From: Spisula solida
Lineage: Eukaryota > Mollusca > Bivalvia > Venerida > Mactridae
Reading direction: 5' to 3'
Assembly: GCA_947247005.1 (NCBI GenBank)
Contig: OX365949.1
Span: forward strand, 8,070,001-8,134,000
Length of the DNA: 64,000 bases
Part shown: piece after piece, positions 34,317-46,544 of the stretch
Layout of the letters: the number at the start of each line of letters is the position of its first letter
Position numbering within the stretch: position 1 is the stretch's first letter
Made by a program: the position numbers and the translations under genes
Notes under the pieces: model-generated
The model's database searches: none
What the model saw: only the letters and a program-made list of their open reading frames with translations
Told to the model about the DNA's origin: nothing

Positions 34317-34953
34317 TCTAACACTGTCTGTATGTTGCTCCATGTAAACGTATAGAGCTGTATCGTTATCTAATAAACTGTATATCACGGTAGAATTTCG
34401 GCTGTTTAATTTATCTCCCGCGTATAATTCGCGATTTTTATCAATGAAAATTACGTCTTGTTTTTTCATGACGTCATGAATTGTGACGCCGCCATAGAGC
34501 GCGACGTTTTGCGTACTTTTTTTTCGTAGCGTTTCAGTTTATTTATTCGATTATATTTATATTCTAGTAACATGTTATTGCATGTATCAATTCATATGCG
34601 TAAACGTGAAATACGTAATTGGAATTTGGCGTTAGATAAGCATCAGTTTGGCGACAAATAAAGATAATAGTAAAACTTAAAAATCCAGGGGCGTACGTTA
34701 CAATTCTTTGAACAGCGGAAGTTGTCTATAGCAACATGGTAAACAACCCACCAACTTCGCAAACAAAATAGTCCGTTTAAATTTGTGCAAATTACACGTG
34801 TTAGAATGCAAATAGATCGCTGTTTTGCGTGATATACCGGTGAATAGATCACGGTTTGTCGTTCATATGCATAGTTATTAATTCCTACACATATGAACTC
34901 TAAACCGTGATCTATTCACCGGTATATCACGCAAAACAGCGATCTATTTCCTA
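34317..34953. repeat. 637-bp insertion carrying a perfect palindrome, copy 1
   Basis: In the older paralogue at 44787 the flanking sequences GTGTTTTATCATA and AATAAAGCACAG are adjacent; here they are separated by about 637 bp. The insert ends with the 48-bp-arm palindrome at 34810-34949. No transposase frame is visible and it may be a foldback element or part of one. It also contains TGACGTCA (34469). The identical insert is at 53786-54423. Confidence 0.75.
34810..34949. repeat. Palindrome with 48-bp perfect arms
   Basis: The left arm 34810-34857 and the right arm 34902-34949 are exact reverse complements over 48 bases. Within the 44-base spacer GTTCATATG and CATATGAAC extend the pairing by nine bases after a small gap. 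The second unit has the same palindrome at 54280-54419. Confidence 0.97.
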
Positions 34954-35080
34954 AATAAAGCACAGACAATTGTTCGGATACGTACATTAAATCACGCGTG
35001 CTACGCACTCGGGATTTAATTAATACGCATCCGAACTCGTGAATGTGCTTTATTCTACGATAAAACACAGGTACATATTT
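34954..35080. mobile_element. Imperfect foldback element around CGTGCTACGCACTCGG
   Basis: AATAAAGCACAGACAATTG with TTCGGATACGTACATTAAAT on the left is mirrored by TTTAATTAATACGCATCCGA and GTGAATGTGCTTTATT on the right. In the paralogue 44765-44920 the arms continue outward to TGTACCTGTGTTTTATCAT and its mirror, so the 637-bp insert has split the left arm here. A related partial copy is at 44460-44560. The second unit is at 54424-54550. Confidence 0.75.
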
Positions 35081-35454
35081 ATTACTTCTTAAATATAAAT
35101 GCATGGAAGTAACTGAAAAAATAATTTATTACTGGTTTCTAACTAACACAGCAGCATTGATTCTGTAAATGAATCACAACTGGTATATCATTATAAATAT
35201 CAATATGAATGCATGTTAGTAACGGAAACGTTATTTCCCTCTTTCACACTTGTAAAGTACGACCAATGGATATCAGAAATATGACATGTAATATAACTAT
35301 GTATATACCTGTATTTTGAAAACATTTCGCAGTTTGGAGCGAGTACTTGAATGCGATGTTCAGCGCTTTGATTTGTGAAAACCAGCTTATCCGTTATTGC
35401 ATTAAGATAAAAATGTTGCTTAGATAATAAAACGTAAAAAAGATTATATTAAGT

Positions 35455-35585
35455 AAATCAGGGAAAGCAGCACTCAACTTCACCATCCGAGCACAGAAAT
35501 CATAAAAAAACATACAAGGCACAATTCCCAAATGAACAAGTAAATAATCTTTCCAAGTCCAAGCCGTCGAAATGCTTAAATCGAG
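35455..35585 (+). repeat. Dispersed repeat family L
   Basis: It contains GGGAAAGCAGCACTCAACTT, CCGAGCACAGAAATCATA, ACATACAAGGCACAATTCCC and CAAGTCCAAGCCGTCGAAAT. Its counterpart at 54925-55055 differs at several positions within 100 bp, more than the surrounding near-identical sequence. Confidence 0.8.
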
Positions 35586-35927
35586 TATGAGTGATACTGT
35601 ATGACTTTTCATTTCTTTTGCCAGTCAGTTTAATCCTGTAACTTTCCGGAACCACCAAGATAATACAAAAAACTGCACTTAATTAAGATTGCCCTGAACC
35701 TAAGTCACCTGTCACTGTACTAATATCATTACGTTGTTAGAATTACATGCCGACTACCAATGACGTAATTACATATTTGATCACCTACTCTACAGGATTT
35801 TGTTATATGGTTTCTTTTGATTGAAATACATTGTATGCCTACAATGTAATAGTTGTTCAACCATTGTCAGCATTATTGACCCGCATTCTGTTTAGAGCGT
35901 GTATGAACTATTTTTAGTAACTCGTAC

Positions 35928-36120
35928 ATAGTCTTGTGGTAGAGAATCCGCTTCAAGTGTTTGGTGTCTCGGGTTCACGCTTAATTGCCTGCTGGTTGGT
36001 GATACTAGGTACTCCGTATATGGTCTTTAACTATATCTTCATGTGATGTTATCATGGAAAGTATTTTGATGTATAGACAATCATGTTCCATCGTTTGGCA
36101 ATCCTACTTGACATAAGCCT
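35928..36120 (+). repeat. Probable tRNA-headed SINE insertion, family S4
   Basis: About 190 bp present here and at 55398-55590 but missing at the homologous point near 47050. It begins with an A-box-like TCTTGTGGTAGAG, and CTCGGGTTCACGC resembles a B box. Target duplication not resolved. Confidence 0.6.
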
Positions 36121-36329
36121 GGGTGTAAGTGATGAAAAATACATCTGATGATTACTCTCTCGTGACAAGAGGTCTTAAAACTCGGTGATTGATAAATTGC
36201 AGTAAAAGTTGAATAACAACATATAGCAATAATGTGATACTTATCTCAGCAGTGGGATAAAGCATTTGTCTTTATATCGTGAAAGATTCTAAAACATATG
36301 GGTAAAATATAGTAAAATATCGGACTGGG

Positions 36330-36425
36330 AAGTCAGCACACAACTGAAACAACTGAGCACAGAAAACATAAAACTAAAACAGCCCACCAATGAAAAGGTC
36401 ACCGATTTCCAGTTGTTGATATAGT
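36330..36425 (+). repeat. Dispersed repeat family L, partial
   Basis: It contains GGAAGTCAGCACACAACTGA and TGAGCACAGAAAACATAAAA. Counterparts are at 47265-47345 and 55800-55895. Confidence 0.65.
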
Positions 36426-36519
36426 TGCAATGCGATTTATTTACTGGCTATCTGAGTTGAGGCTAAGCTTGTCATTAGCAGCTAGCAGTTTATGTACGCA
36501 TATGAATTTACGCAGATTG

Positions 36520-37400
36520 ATATCAATTAATTAAAGGAGATGGTGATGTTATGAGAATCTGATTAAAAAACTGTACTCGGTGGCGTAAAATGTCTAAAAA
36601 CATTCTCTTATCTTCACTTGTACGCGTCTCTAACGATTTTGATTTTACAATTGTATTTAAAGCCGTTACTAAATTCGAATTGTCACCTAAAATTTTTTTT
36701 AAATAATGGTGTACAAATATTCTCCGATACACTACCAATGCTATTTAAACTTTCATTAACTGATTTATTATTTTCTGCATGATTTAATTGGAAACATGTG
36801 TTATCAAACTGGTTACCAATATCATCATTGTTAAGTTTATCTAAAAATAAATCCTTCTGGTCTGTATTCCATCTATACATACAAGGTATATGGCTGACAT
36901 TATCATCTTCAGAATTGTTATTTTCAACATAAATGGGACATGCCTTAAGACTAAGATTTACACAACAATGGTAACTCAATATATTTGGATCACTGACTTT
37001 AAAATTACATACATATGTAAAATCTTCCTTCCTACAAAAGACAAAACTTCTACCTTGTGTGTTTACACATGTAAATTTACCAATACTCTATCCTAACCAC
37101 ATCTACCGTTTAAAATTCTCATTGATGTTGTTTTACAAAATTCAAGTAAAAGTTTACTATAATAATTAACAGTCTTGTCCTGGCTATGTCTGTTTAACTT
37201 GTCTTCATGCACATAATCATCTGGTAACATAATTAATAATGGAAGGTGAACATGTTCATCAACTATATAGTCTGGTCTTTCCCCAATTCTTGAATTAAAA
37301 TCCCCAGATTAAATAAAATGGCAATCACTTCCAACCATGTTTTCAAAATAAAACATATCATTTACAATAATATCATATACATGTATAGATTGATCAGCAA
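36520..37400 (-). pseudogene. Decayed non-LTR retrotransposon endonuclease fragment
   Basis: On the minus strand, from about 37312 downward, the frame reads SGDFNSRIGERPDYIVDEHV and later DKTVNYYSKLLLEFCKTTSM, RILNGRCG, then a stop. A shifted frame continues IGKFTCVNTQGRSFVFCRKE, VCNFKVSDPNILSYHCCVNL. This is the order of an apurinic-endonuclease-like (EEP) domain: GDFN(S/A)R, then DxxV..(Y/F)G..LLE.C, then a terminal SDH, here changed to SYH. The fragment then runs into the linker that normally precedes the reverse transcriptase. Stops, a frameshift and the lost catalytic Asp show it is dead. It faces away from the plus-strand reverse transcriptase 0.8 kb downstream. Confidence 0.8.
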
Positions 37401-37411
37401 TATATTCTCTA

Positions 37412-38045
37412 CCGGCTGATGTCTGTCACATGACGGTTCCTGCTTCTCAAAAATGTTACCAATATAGCTGCTTGTGTTTTGAGAAAACAGGATGCGTAGG
37501 TGTACGTTTCACAAACAGGGAAATGCATTTAATGTATAGCATTACTCGAACTAATTGTTTACAGATTATTGTAAATGCGTCGACTGAGACAGTCGAAAGT
37601 ACATGGTCATTCGGTTCCTCTCTGTCAGATGGTCAGTGGTCTCCGATTTCACCATAAGTTGTTAATTAAAATTATTGTTATTTTTGCAAACATTTGATAT
37701 CATGTAATACAAATGATGTGTATTAATATTATTAAATTATGATTATAAGACATAATCTAATGTTCTAATAATGTGAATAAACTATGGTTTATTGATGTAA
37801 GTTGGAGTTATATGTATTTGTTTTAGTAGGTCATGTCCCAGGTCTTGAAAATTGAAGGTTCATTGTCAATATGGTTAACCGATCCAGCAATGATTTTCGG
37901 TAAGCTTAACTTAGTATATAAGCAGTCGTAAATACGTTTATGGATTTGTGGGTCAATTCGAATATATACTGCACTATCACTAGGCAGTTGACCCTCCGTT
38001 CATAAATACACGGCGTGTTTCAGTTTCAATATATACACGTATCAG
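37412..38045 (+). repeat. Repeat G, copy 2
   Basis: Counterpart of 24786-25420. It abuts the minus-strand endonuclease fragment on its left and is followed by a family L repeat, as in copy 1. The internal short open frame (37430-37657) ends earlier than in copy 1. Confidence 0.85.
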
Positions 38046-38059
38046 CAAACCTGTGTTAA

Positions 38060-38205
38060 AAGATTATATTAAGTCAGACAGGGAAGGCAGCACTCAACTT
38101 AACCAGCCGAGCACAGAAAACATTAAAAACACACAAAGCACTGAAAACACAGCATCCCGTTCTGAAAGTCTGCCGCCTCAGTCAGTCAAACTAAAACGGA
38201 ACGAG
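38060..38205 (+). repeat. Dispersed repeat family L, interrupted by the LINE
   Basis: It contains AAGTCAGACAGGGAAGGCAG, CACTCAACTTAACCAGCCGA and GCACAGAAAACATTAAAAAC, then ATCCCGTTCTGAAAGTCTG and AACTAAAACGGAACGAGAG. The latter part matches 49255-49315, so the family L sequence continues to the exact point where the reverse transcriptase frame begins. Confidence 0.8.
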
Positions 38206-40310
38206 AGTTGAACAATGGTATAATGACCAAGATATTATGTCTGATGCACAGTTTGGATTCCGTAAAAATCATAGTACTGTAGACGCCATCTTCGTTTTAC
38301 AAAATCTGGTAGAAAAATAATTAAATGACAAGAAACGTTTATACTGCACTTTTGTAGACCTTAAAAAGGCGTTCGATTCTGTGTATAGAAATGCGTTGTG
38401 GTTTAAATTGTATAATAAAGGTCTAGACGGAAAAATATTGATAATGTTTAGGAGCATGTATTCAATTGTAAAATCATGCGTCAAGCATAGTAATAGTTAT
38501 TCAGACTTCTTTGAGATAGCGGTAGGCTTACGCCAGGGACAGACCAATTCACCAACATTTTTTGCCTTGTTTTTGGATGACATTAAATTGTTTATACAGA
38601 AAAACCCACAGCCTGGTCTAACATTTAGTGATGTTTGTATAATTATCTTATTGTTTGCCGATGACATGGTAGTTTGTGGAAATTCTATAGAAGATTTACA
38701 ATCAAGCCTAGATTCACTATATACGTATTGTGAAAAATGGGGACTAGAAGTTAATACTTCGAAAACTAAAATTGTTGTTTTTCGCAAAAGGGGTGCGCTT
38801 AAACGTAATAAAACATGGACATTCAATGGGGATCGGCTAGAAGTTGTCGACAATTTTAACTATCTAGGTGTGACCTTTAATTATACCGGAACATTTGTTC
38901 TGAATACAAAATGCCTAAAAGGTAAAGCTCTCAAGGCTATGTATGTACAGCTGAGTAATATAAAGAAATATGATATACGCCCAGATACGGCCTTACAACT
39001 TTTTGATGCTTTTGTTGGCTCGATTCTGAACTATGCATGTCCGATATGGGGAATCACCAAAGGTCATGAACTTGAAAGGGTTCATTTACAATATTGTAAA
39101 AGTATTCTAGGAGTAAAGCAATCAACCAGTAATGCGGCTATATATGGAGAGCTCGGGCGTTATCCGCTATATGTTAAACGTTACGTGCAGGTTATTAAAT
39201 ATTGGCTGAAAGTTGTTAATTCTAACAATTTATTGATAACAACCGTCTATAATGAATCATTTTTACGATACCTAGACGGTTCCATAAACTGGGTGTACAA
39301 TTTTAATTCACTACTTGACCAGTACGGATTTAGCTATATATTTGATAATCCGCACGGTATAAATGATAAATCATTTATTGTAGTTTTCGAAAAAGTGGTT
39401 GTAGATTGTTATATTCAGAAATGGTATACAGACGTTTCGAATAATAACACTTTAAACACATTGTATATGTATATTAAAACCAACTTTGGATTATCTAGCC
39501 ATCTAACAAAAGTACTTACTCCAAAATTACGTAACAGCATAACGAAAATCAGAACATCGTCGCATAATTTGTTGATAGAAAGTTTAAGGTATGGTAGGAA
39601 TCGAAAACCCAGAAATGAAAGAACATGTGTTCTCTGTGATAAATCCGAGCTCGAAGATGAATATCATTTTATAATACTTTGTGATCAATATAAAGATTTG
39701 AGACAAAAATATATAAAAAGAAAATATTATTTCAGGCCATGGGTGGCAAAATTCGTAGACCTTATAAATACCACCAATAAAAAACTTGTAAATCTTGCTA
39801 ACTTTATTATACTCGCCAGTAAACGTAGACAAACGTTGATGTAATATATATGATACCTATATTATATTGTGGTTATTCTCCTTCACCAATAAAAACTACT
39901 ATTTAAACCCGCATTATATGTTTCTCAAAACTGAGAATAATAGTAACAGGACTTGTAAATCTACATTCTCCTTATTTAATTACTACCACTGAACTGTTCA
40001 TCTTGATAGAACAGTAAATGTTTATTTGATCGTTTGTTAAATTGTACATAAAATTGTATGTTTGTATGTATGTTTGTATGAATGTTTGTATGTATGTATG
40101 TTTGTTTGTTTGTATGATTATTCGAATCACATTAAGATGAATGTTTGTATATTTGTATGTTGCTTGTATGTATGTTTATTCGAATATTTGTTAGGATGTA
40201 TGTTCGTATGTATGTACCATGTGAAAAGAAATTGTATGAATATGTTGTGATGATGTGCTGAATAGCACAAGTCTAAAGTAATAAATAATTTATCTATCTA
40301 TTTATATTTA
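38204..40310 (+). pseudogene. 5'-truncated non-LTR retrotransposon, reverse transcriptase, copy 1
   Basis: Reading from 38204 the frame gives EQWYNDQDIMSDAQFGFRKN, HSTVDAIFVLQNLVEK and then TAA (38318-38320). It continues open to TAA at 39842-39844. Reverse transcriptase motifs in order: FVDLKKAFDSV (motif A), GLRQGQTNSPTFFALFLDD (motif B), LLFADDMVV (motif C, catalytic Asp pair), then WGLEVNTSKTKI, YLGVTF and an ERVHLQYCKSILGVKQST segment. A C-terminal zinc-knuckle CVLCDKSELEDEYHFIILC follows. The apparent start at 38381 is a GTG inside motif A, not a real initiator. No endonuclease precedes it on this strand. The 3' end is AT-rich and finishes near 40310 in a short TATC-type tail, as in many LINEs. 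The in-frame stop makes it non-functional. Confidence 0.9.
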
Positions 40311-42621
40311 TCCATTTTCGAGAGACCATGTCAATTGACGCGGCCTTTCTCACTTTAAATGTTAATGCATTAATTGTCAGCTTTGGTGTCTTCACACAAG
40401 TATTCGCTGTGCAAATGTCAAATATAATCAGTAAAATATTATAGTGCGTGCCCGTTTAATCTGTATTAACCGCATGTTACATATAGCCTAGTGGTAGAGT
40501 ATTCATCTTAGTAGCAAGAAGTCGCAATAATGTACTGTGACAGCGTCGTACCAAATAAATGGTACCAGTATTTTCATTGTTTCAACCTCTGCATTTAAAA
40601 GAGAGAACTCACTTTACTTTTTTCACACCTTCATAGCAATCAACAACACCGTGAATGTGTGCCTCCGTAGCTCTATAGCTAGCGTGCTTGCCGTCTTATC
40701 TGGCGGAGGCACTCATATGTCTGCCATGTTTCAACAGAAAGCTGACTGGAGCGGTTGATGGAAGTGGTACACGTTTTACATTGGGTTTAAAATTAATTTT
40801 AACATAAATGAAAACTGATCATCTGGGCAGAATTTCATATAATTATCAATCAAGGATAAATTGTTTTTAAAACTACACTGAGACAGAAGGAATACAATGT
40901 AAATGAAAACTTGAGAATAAAAGAACTACATGTACCAAGTTAAAGTCTATTTTCAGACATGCGCGCATTCAGCAGACTGTACGTATACATGTTGGATACC
41001 TCTCCATCATTGAGTCACAGGTTACACTCGGTGCCGATAGCAGCAGTTAGGTGGACAGAAATGTGTTCTGGTAATACAGAAACAACCATGATTGTAACAT
41101 AATCTGATTCTACTTAGTAACTATTAATTACCGACAACAAATTCAATCAAAACACGACACTGCATTTACGTGCTGTATACAGCACAAATTAGATGGTGGT
41201 AGTTGGCGCGACATGAAATTACGTTAGAAAATTTGTGGTTATTTGTCCTTGAAATTACACCATGAGTGGATGTAAGCATATTAATTGCTATTTATGCAAG
41301 TTTTAGATTTGTTTTTATTTCATTTCAAAACCAAATAAGCATCTCAGCATTTCTAATCGCTTGAGACGAATAATTCATTAAGATCAAAAATGAACAAATA
41401 ATCTATATAACAGAAACAGCTTGTTGACGTACGTACGTAGCCATAACAGATGTGTATGTCTGGGAATTTCAATTTTGGTAGTAAGTAACAATTGTAGATT
41501 GTAAAATTCATTTTATATCAATATTCAGAACCCTTATCCGAGAATTTGTTATTGTTAATAATTAGAATTGTTCATTTAAGAATGTCTTTAAAAATAGACG
41601 AATGTCCGTTTTAGACATTTTACGTTCACACAAAATTCTTGGGAGACAGTATGGGGTTTATATAACAAAGTCTGTTCGGGAGAAATAGTCTGTATAATTT
41701 ACAGGGCACTACGTATATAGTACAGTTCTACTTCGATACCTCGAACAGTTTTGCCATGAACACTATAGATGTCCCGAACACCCTAGGTTCCTCGAACAGT
41801 TTTGCATTGAACGCTCTAGAATACATCGATGCCTCGAATAGCTTCCCAGATATCGACAAAAACCCTTAAATATGCATATTTGCAATTTTATAGTTTATAT
41901 ACATGTACAAAAAAAAAAGATAAAATCACATGTTGAGGTTTGTGGAATAATACGAGATTTTGTCTGATTGAGATACAAATAAACGTAACAGTACGCCTAC
42001 CTAATATTCATATTATACAAATATTACGCTGTCCAAGGACACATCATTGTAATGTTAACAAGTTAAAGAATAGTTTCTTGTAATGAACAGAAGTAGTTGT
42101 ACTACACTACCAAATCATTGCAACAGAAAGGGAGCATACTTGGTTGTACATTTAAGAAATAAAATATGAACACCGTAGTATACCGGCTGCTATATAATGG
42201 TTTGGAGTTGTGACGCGTCGGGTTTAACCACAGAACGTCAGAATGACAATCCATTGTATAACAAATTTCTGTATTCTTTTAACTACACAATGAACAATAC
42301 AGTACACCAAAGAAGGTTCACTAAAGGGTTTCCGCCATGATACTTCTAATGACAAATAACACTGCGACATAAACGTTTTAAATAATGGTGCAGCAAACGT
42401 CACACTTACACCATAGACAACCTTATAGAACAGCAGTGTTTATATAATAGATCCCGCCTTTAAATGCTCCCTACATAAAAGGCTACATTGACAGGTAATA
42501 AAAGAAGGTAAAACATAATATATGTATCTAAGCAACACACATCGAGTTGAACAGAATATTACTCATTGACCTACCAGAAGTTCCGAGCAACTGGAGAACA
42601 AAACATGTAAGGGCATAACAA
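40300..42621 (+). repeat. Repeat block D, copy 2
   Basis: Counterpart of 27340-30534. It has one unit of the 27-bp repeat (about 41244-41275), about two units of the 53-bp repeat (41733-41840) and one S1 SINE at 40661-40749. Nothing coding is supported. Confidence 0.85.
40661..40749 (+). repeat. S1 tRNA-derived SINE with the B-box arm deleted
   Basis: It reads GCCTCCGTAGCTCTATAGCT, then TTGCCGTCTTATCTGGCG, then directly GGAGGCACTCATATGTCTGC and AGAAAGCTGACTGG. Compared with the 48680-48797 copy, the T-arm segment GACCCGGGTTCAATCCC is missing. Block D copy 1 has an empty site near 27685 (GGAATGAGGTG then AGCGGTTGATG), so this is a genuine insertion in the lineage of copies 2 and 3. Confidence 0.85.
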
Positions 42622-42653
42622 GACAAGGGTTAAAAGGTAAAACGATCAAATTG

Positions 42654-42762
<109 letters not shown>

Positions 42763-42956
42763 CTTTTATTAAGAAAAAGGCTATTAGCCTATCATTCCAC
42801 AAACATACATACATGTAAAACATAGCATGTCAAGGGTGGTACAAGAACATAACTGTAGACAATGTACATACATATACGTATATGTATATATAGCATTTGC
42901 AAAGTTGTAAATGATTTATACATGTAATTCAATAAATTTGCACATATTAACGTTAA

Positions 42957-43488
42957 AGGTGCTGCCTCACAGATTGGGCTAATTTTTTGTATATCGTGAT
43001 TTTCCAACCTTACCTTGTATTAATGTAGTAGAAAGCCACTGACGGTTGCTTTATGAAAGATTTGTTGCAAAAAAAGCAATTTCATCCATTCTCGTTGTCG
43101 CCCACCGAGTATTTTTGTCTGGAAAAAAGCGCTAAGTTTCCCTCCAACATGCTTTGTGAATAATGTAATTCTCTCGTGATCGAACTGTAACATCAAAAAC
43201 CTACAGCGTAAACTTCAGTGAGGTATTTGGTTCGTTTATCGATTCGTTTTCATCAAATGCGAACAAATTTCATGCAATTTAAGTAACAGTAGTGTTAATT
43301 CTAAGGGTATAAATACCCTACAGAATTTTTAATGTAAAAATACTAGATAACTACAAAATGCCGAAGTTTCTCAAGTTATTTTAGATGTCAGTGTGGTTGT
43401 TTATGGTATCTACAGGCAACTATATTAAAATTACGTGAATAGTTGTCAATTTTATTTTTGCAATATACCAATATGTGAGGCAATCCCT
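42957..43488 (-). mobile_element. TTAA-flanked MITE, family T1, copy 2
   Basis: 532 bp, bounded by TTAA at 42953-42956 and 43489-43492, in the opposite orientation to copy 1. Ends are AGGTGCTGCCTCACAGATTG and a mirror of AGGGATTGCCTCACATATTG. The palindrome present in copy 1 is imperfect here. The paralogous loci at 32587-32590 and 51837-51840 have a single TTAA and no element. Confidence 0.95.
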
Positions 43489-44220
43489 TTAAACTAGAAT
43501 TACATACGAACACTTGTGTGTAACAGAAACAGATGATAGTTGTTAAAGGGAGAATTGGGACTATAAGAAGTATAGTAGTGACCTTAATTCAAAACGTTTG
43601 TTCACAAACAATGAGAGTTTTTTTATCGTACAATGATTTTCGCTGTTCCAAAGTTCTGCAAATTTCAAAACGTTCGGATTTTTCCATTAATATTTTTTGA
43701 TGTATCCTTTTCTTAAATCCTGATATAACGGACATTCTAAAACAAAATTAATATTTTTGCCTTAGTTAACTTGTTAAAATAATTCGAATTAAGTCTTCTT
43801 TTCTTTAGCATCCTTATTTTGTGTTATTTCATTTTGTTTTACTGTTCATTAGATTGTTATACTGTGATTTACATGTCATGTACTATGACCCTTGATTGGT
43901 TAAATAAAAATATTCTTATGAAGGACATGAAAGGCAGAATTCAATAGAAAAAGCAAATCACGGAAGACGTGTGTAAATTTCTAGATCTTCATTAGAACGA
44001 TCACTTAAAAATGACAATAATGGTGTTTGATGACTTAGATTGATGCTTTAAGTTTGGAAATTACCACTGTTGGCGGTTTTGGAGCTTAATATCAGATCTA
44101 GCACCATTTTCTAGTACTTTATGGTGAAAAACGAGTTGCACGAGTATCCAGTGTTACAGCTATGACGCATCTATTTTTAGAGACTCCAATAAACTCTCGA
44201 AATAAAGATTCATAAAAACT

Positions 44221-44574
44221 TCTCATAATCAATTCATTTATATTTTTCATTTCATGAAATAGATACACTATACTCGTGTTATTAAAATTGTTTCAATGTT
44301 TAAAATGTGTTATTTCCTTCAGGAAATTACGTTTTCATTAACGAGGGAGGTAATTGTACCAGCTAATAAGCCACCCAATTTCAGCGTGGAATTATGTTAA
44401 ATGTCAAATGGGTGAAAGTGGAATGCGCGCAGTTAAATAGTGCGGGATATTATCGTATCGAAATAAAAACTCTGTTCTACGCACTCGTGATTTAATTTTT
44501 CCGCATCCGAACTCCTGCCCATGTTTTATTCACCGACAAAATACGCGAACAGATTTTTATTTCTTAATTATAAC
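44221..44574. other. Junction stretch between the 12-kb unit and the older copy
   Basis: Unique AT-rich sequence, with a partial foldback at 44460-44560 (AATAAAAACTCTGTTC with a mirror in GAACAGATTTTTATT) that includes TTCTACGCACTCGTG, related to the foldback at 34954. Confidence 0.55.
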
Positions 44575-45141
44575 ACACCCAGTAGTTTCAGCTATATACA
44601 CACAGGAAAAACAAGCTGTACCAAAACTACAGATAACACACAGCTACGGCTGAATAACATCAAACTGCAAATAAGCCTTCCGAGGAAGAAAATAGTGCTG
44701 TTGTTACTATGTCTTGATATGTTGTCAAATGAGGAATATTGGCTGTGTTAGAATCGAAAAAAGGATATGTACCTGTGTTTTATCATATAATAAAGCACAG
44801 TCAATTGTACGGATACGTACATTAAATCACGTGTGCTACACACTCGGGATTTAATTACTACGCATCCGAACTCGTGAATGTGCTTTATTCTACGATAAAA
44901 AACAGGTACATTTTCATTACTTCTAAAATAAAAATGCATGTAAGTAACGGAAAAATAATTCATAACTGGTTTCTAAATACCACAGCAGCATTGATTCAGT
45001 AAATGAATCACAACTGGCATATCGATATAAATACCAATATGGATACTTGGTAGTAACGGAAAAGGTCGTTATTTCCCTCTTTCACACTTGTAAAGTACGA
45101 TCAATGGATATCAGAAATATGACATGTAATATAATTATGTA

Positions 45142-46400
45142 CACTCAGGGACAAAATAAACGCACATTTTTTTCGGGGGCCTAATTCGCTAAGTAAGTTT
45201 GATATATCTTTTTATAAAAAATAATCATGGTACACGGGTTACAAACTTGATTCCTGTACATTTTTGCACAGAATTATATCTATTCTAAAACCGATTTGAC
45301 CGGAAATGGATAAAACCTATATTTTGCACGTGACGCTCGTGCGAAGTGAAAAAGCGGAGCGTTTGTATTGGCGAATAGTAGGTTATCGATCACTCTTTTA
45401 AAAACACATAAAATAAAAGCATACATAGTAAGTTAAAACGTGCAATATTTGCTATAAACATTTCAGGGTCGGAAGCAACTGGAATACTTCGAATGTGAAT
45501 ATGTTGTGCTGCTGCCGCCAGGCAATTCCGTTGCTACTATTCTACCATTACAAGGTTAAAAGAGCGATACAATGCTACTGAGACGATAAAGGATCGCCAT
45601 CACAAAGTTAGACCCCGGATAACATCTCGTAGACAAGGCGGGACTATGCGCATGCTCCGTCGCAGGATTCGCTTCCGGTCAGCTACAACCACAGCAAGGA
45701 TGATGATAGGAGTCCAATGGCGAGTAAATTGCCTAATTATTTGAAAAATATAACTCCGTTTTCATAACATACCTTAATTTTGACTCATTTTTTGTTTCTT
45801 CTTCATTGAAGACGATAACGATACCTTTCATAGTCGTTTAAGGCTTACCCGATACATGTCGCAACTCATACACAACTTAACCAGCAGTATCGCAAACAAT
45901 CATTAAATGCATATTTTATTTGTACGAGGCACTAGTAGTTGCCTGTATAGCAGTTGAGTACATTAAAGACAAACGTGTGCGCCTGTCTCACATTCATAAA
46001 CATACATGTCTGTGACGAAATTGGACATCGAATCCGCGCACGTACACCATTACCGAGGAACATTGATGAACCTCACCACACCATCATTCATGAGTGGAAC
46101 ATGGTCTTACAACAGCGCATGACAACCATCATAGCATCAATGAGGCGTAGTGCATTGTTGTTAAGGGTGCAACATTATTAACAGGTATTAAATGTGACAA
46201 AAGGTGTGAATTCTGCCATGCTCGACTGTTAGATTTGAACCTTTGTAAAAATGTTATTTCTGCACCAATATCAATGAAATTTTGAAATGAACCTAATTAA
46301 TAATTCCTACATATTGGTGTGCAATTCGACGAATTTGAAAAATGACAACATTAAAAAATTTACAATAATATAAAGTGTGCGTTTATTTTGTCCCTGAGTG
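45142..46400 (+). mobile_element. Internally deleted Tc1-like transposon
   Basis: 1,259 bp with perfect terminal inverted repeats of about 25 bp beginning CACTCAGGGACAAAATAAAC, flanked by TA at 45140-45141 and 46401-46402. Inside, 45590-45705 reads DRHHKVRPRITSRRQGGTMR and RRIRFRSATTTAR, like the DNA-binding domain of Tc1-family transposases. 45990-46160 reads CDEIGHRIRARTPLPRNID and HHTIIHEWNM, like the transposase C-terminus (DEIxRRIRxR.P.P.N..EL...I.EW). The catalytic core between them is missing, so the element is non-autonomous. The paralogous sites near 35308 and 54778 are empty. Confidence 0.93.
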
Positions 46401-46544
46401 TATAATGAAAACATTTCGCAGTTTGGAATAGCAGCGAGTACTTGAATGCTATGTACAGCGCTTTGATTTGTGAAAACCAGCTTATCCGTTATTGCATTAA
46501 AACGAAAATCTTGCTTTGTTGATTATAAAACTTTGAAAAAAGAT

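Noticed and set aside
36523..36979. Two minus-strand frames as independent genes (also 55993-56449)
   Set aside because: They are pieces of a decayed non-LTR endonuclease and its linker, with stops and a frameshift between them.
38381..39844. Reverse transcriptase frame as an intact gene starting at 38381
   Set aside because: That position is a GTG inside a conserved motif; the true frame extends upstream to a stop at 38318, and the element is 5' truncated.
40062..40250. MYVCLYECLYVC-type open frame (also 59523-59711)
   Set aside because: A TGTATG/TGTTTG low-complexity stretch in the LINE 3' region.
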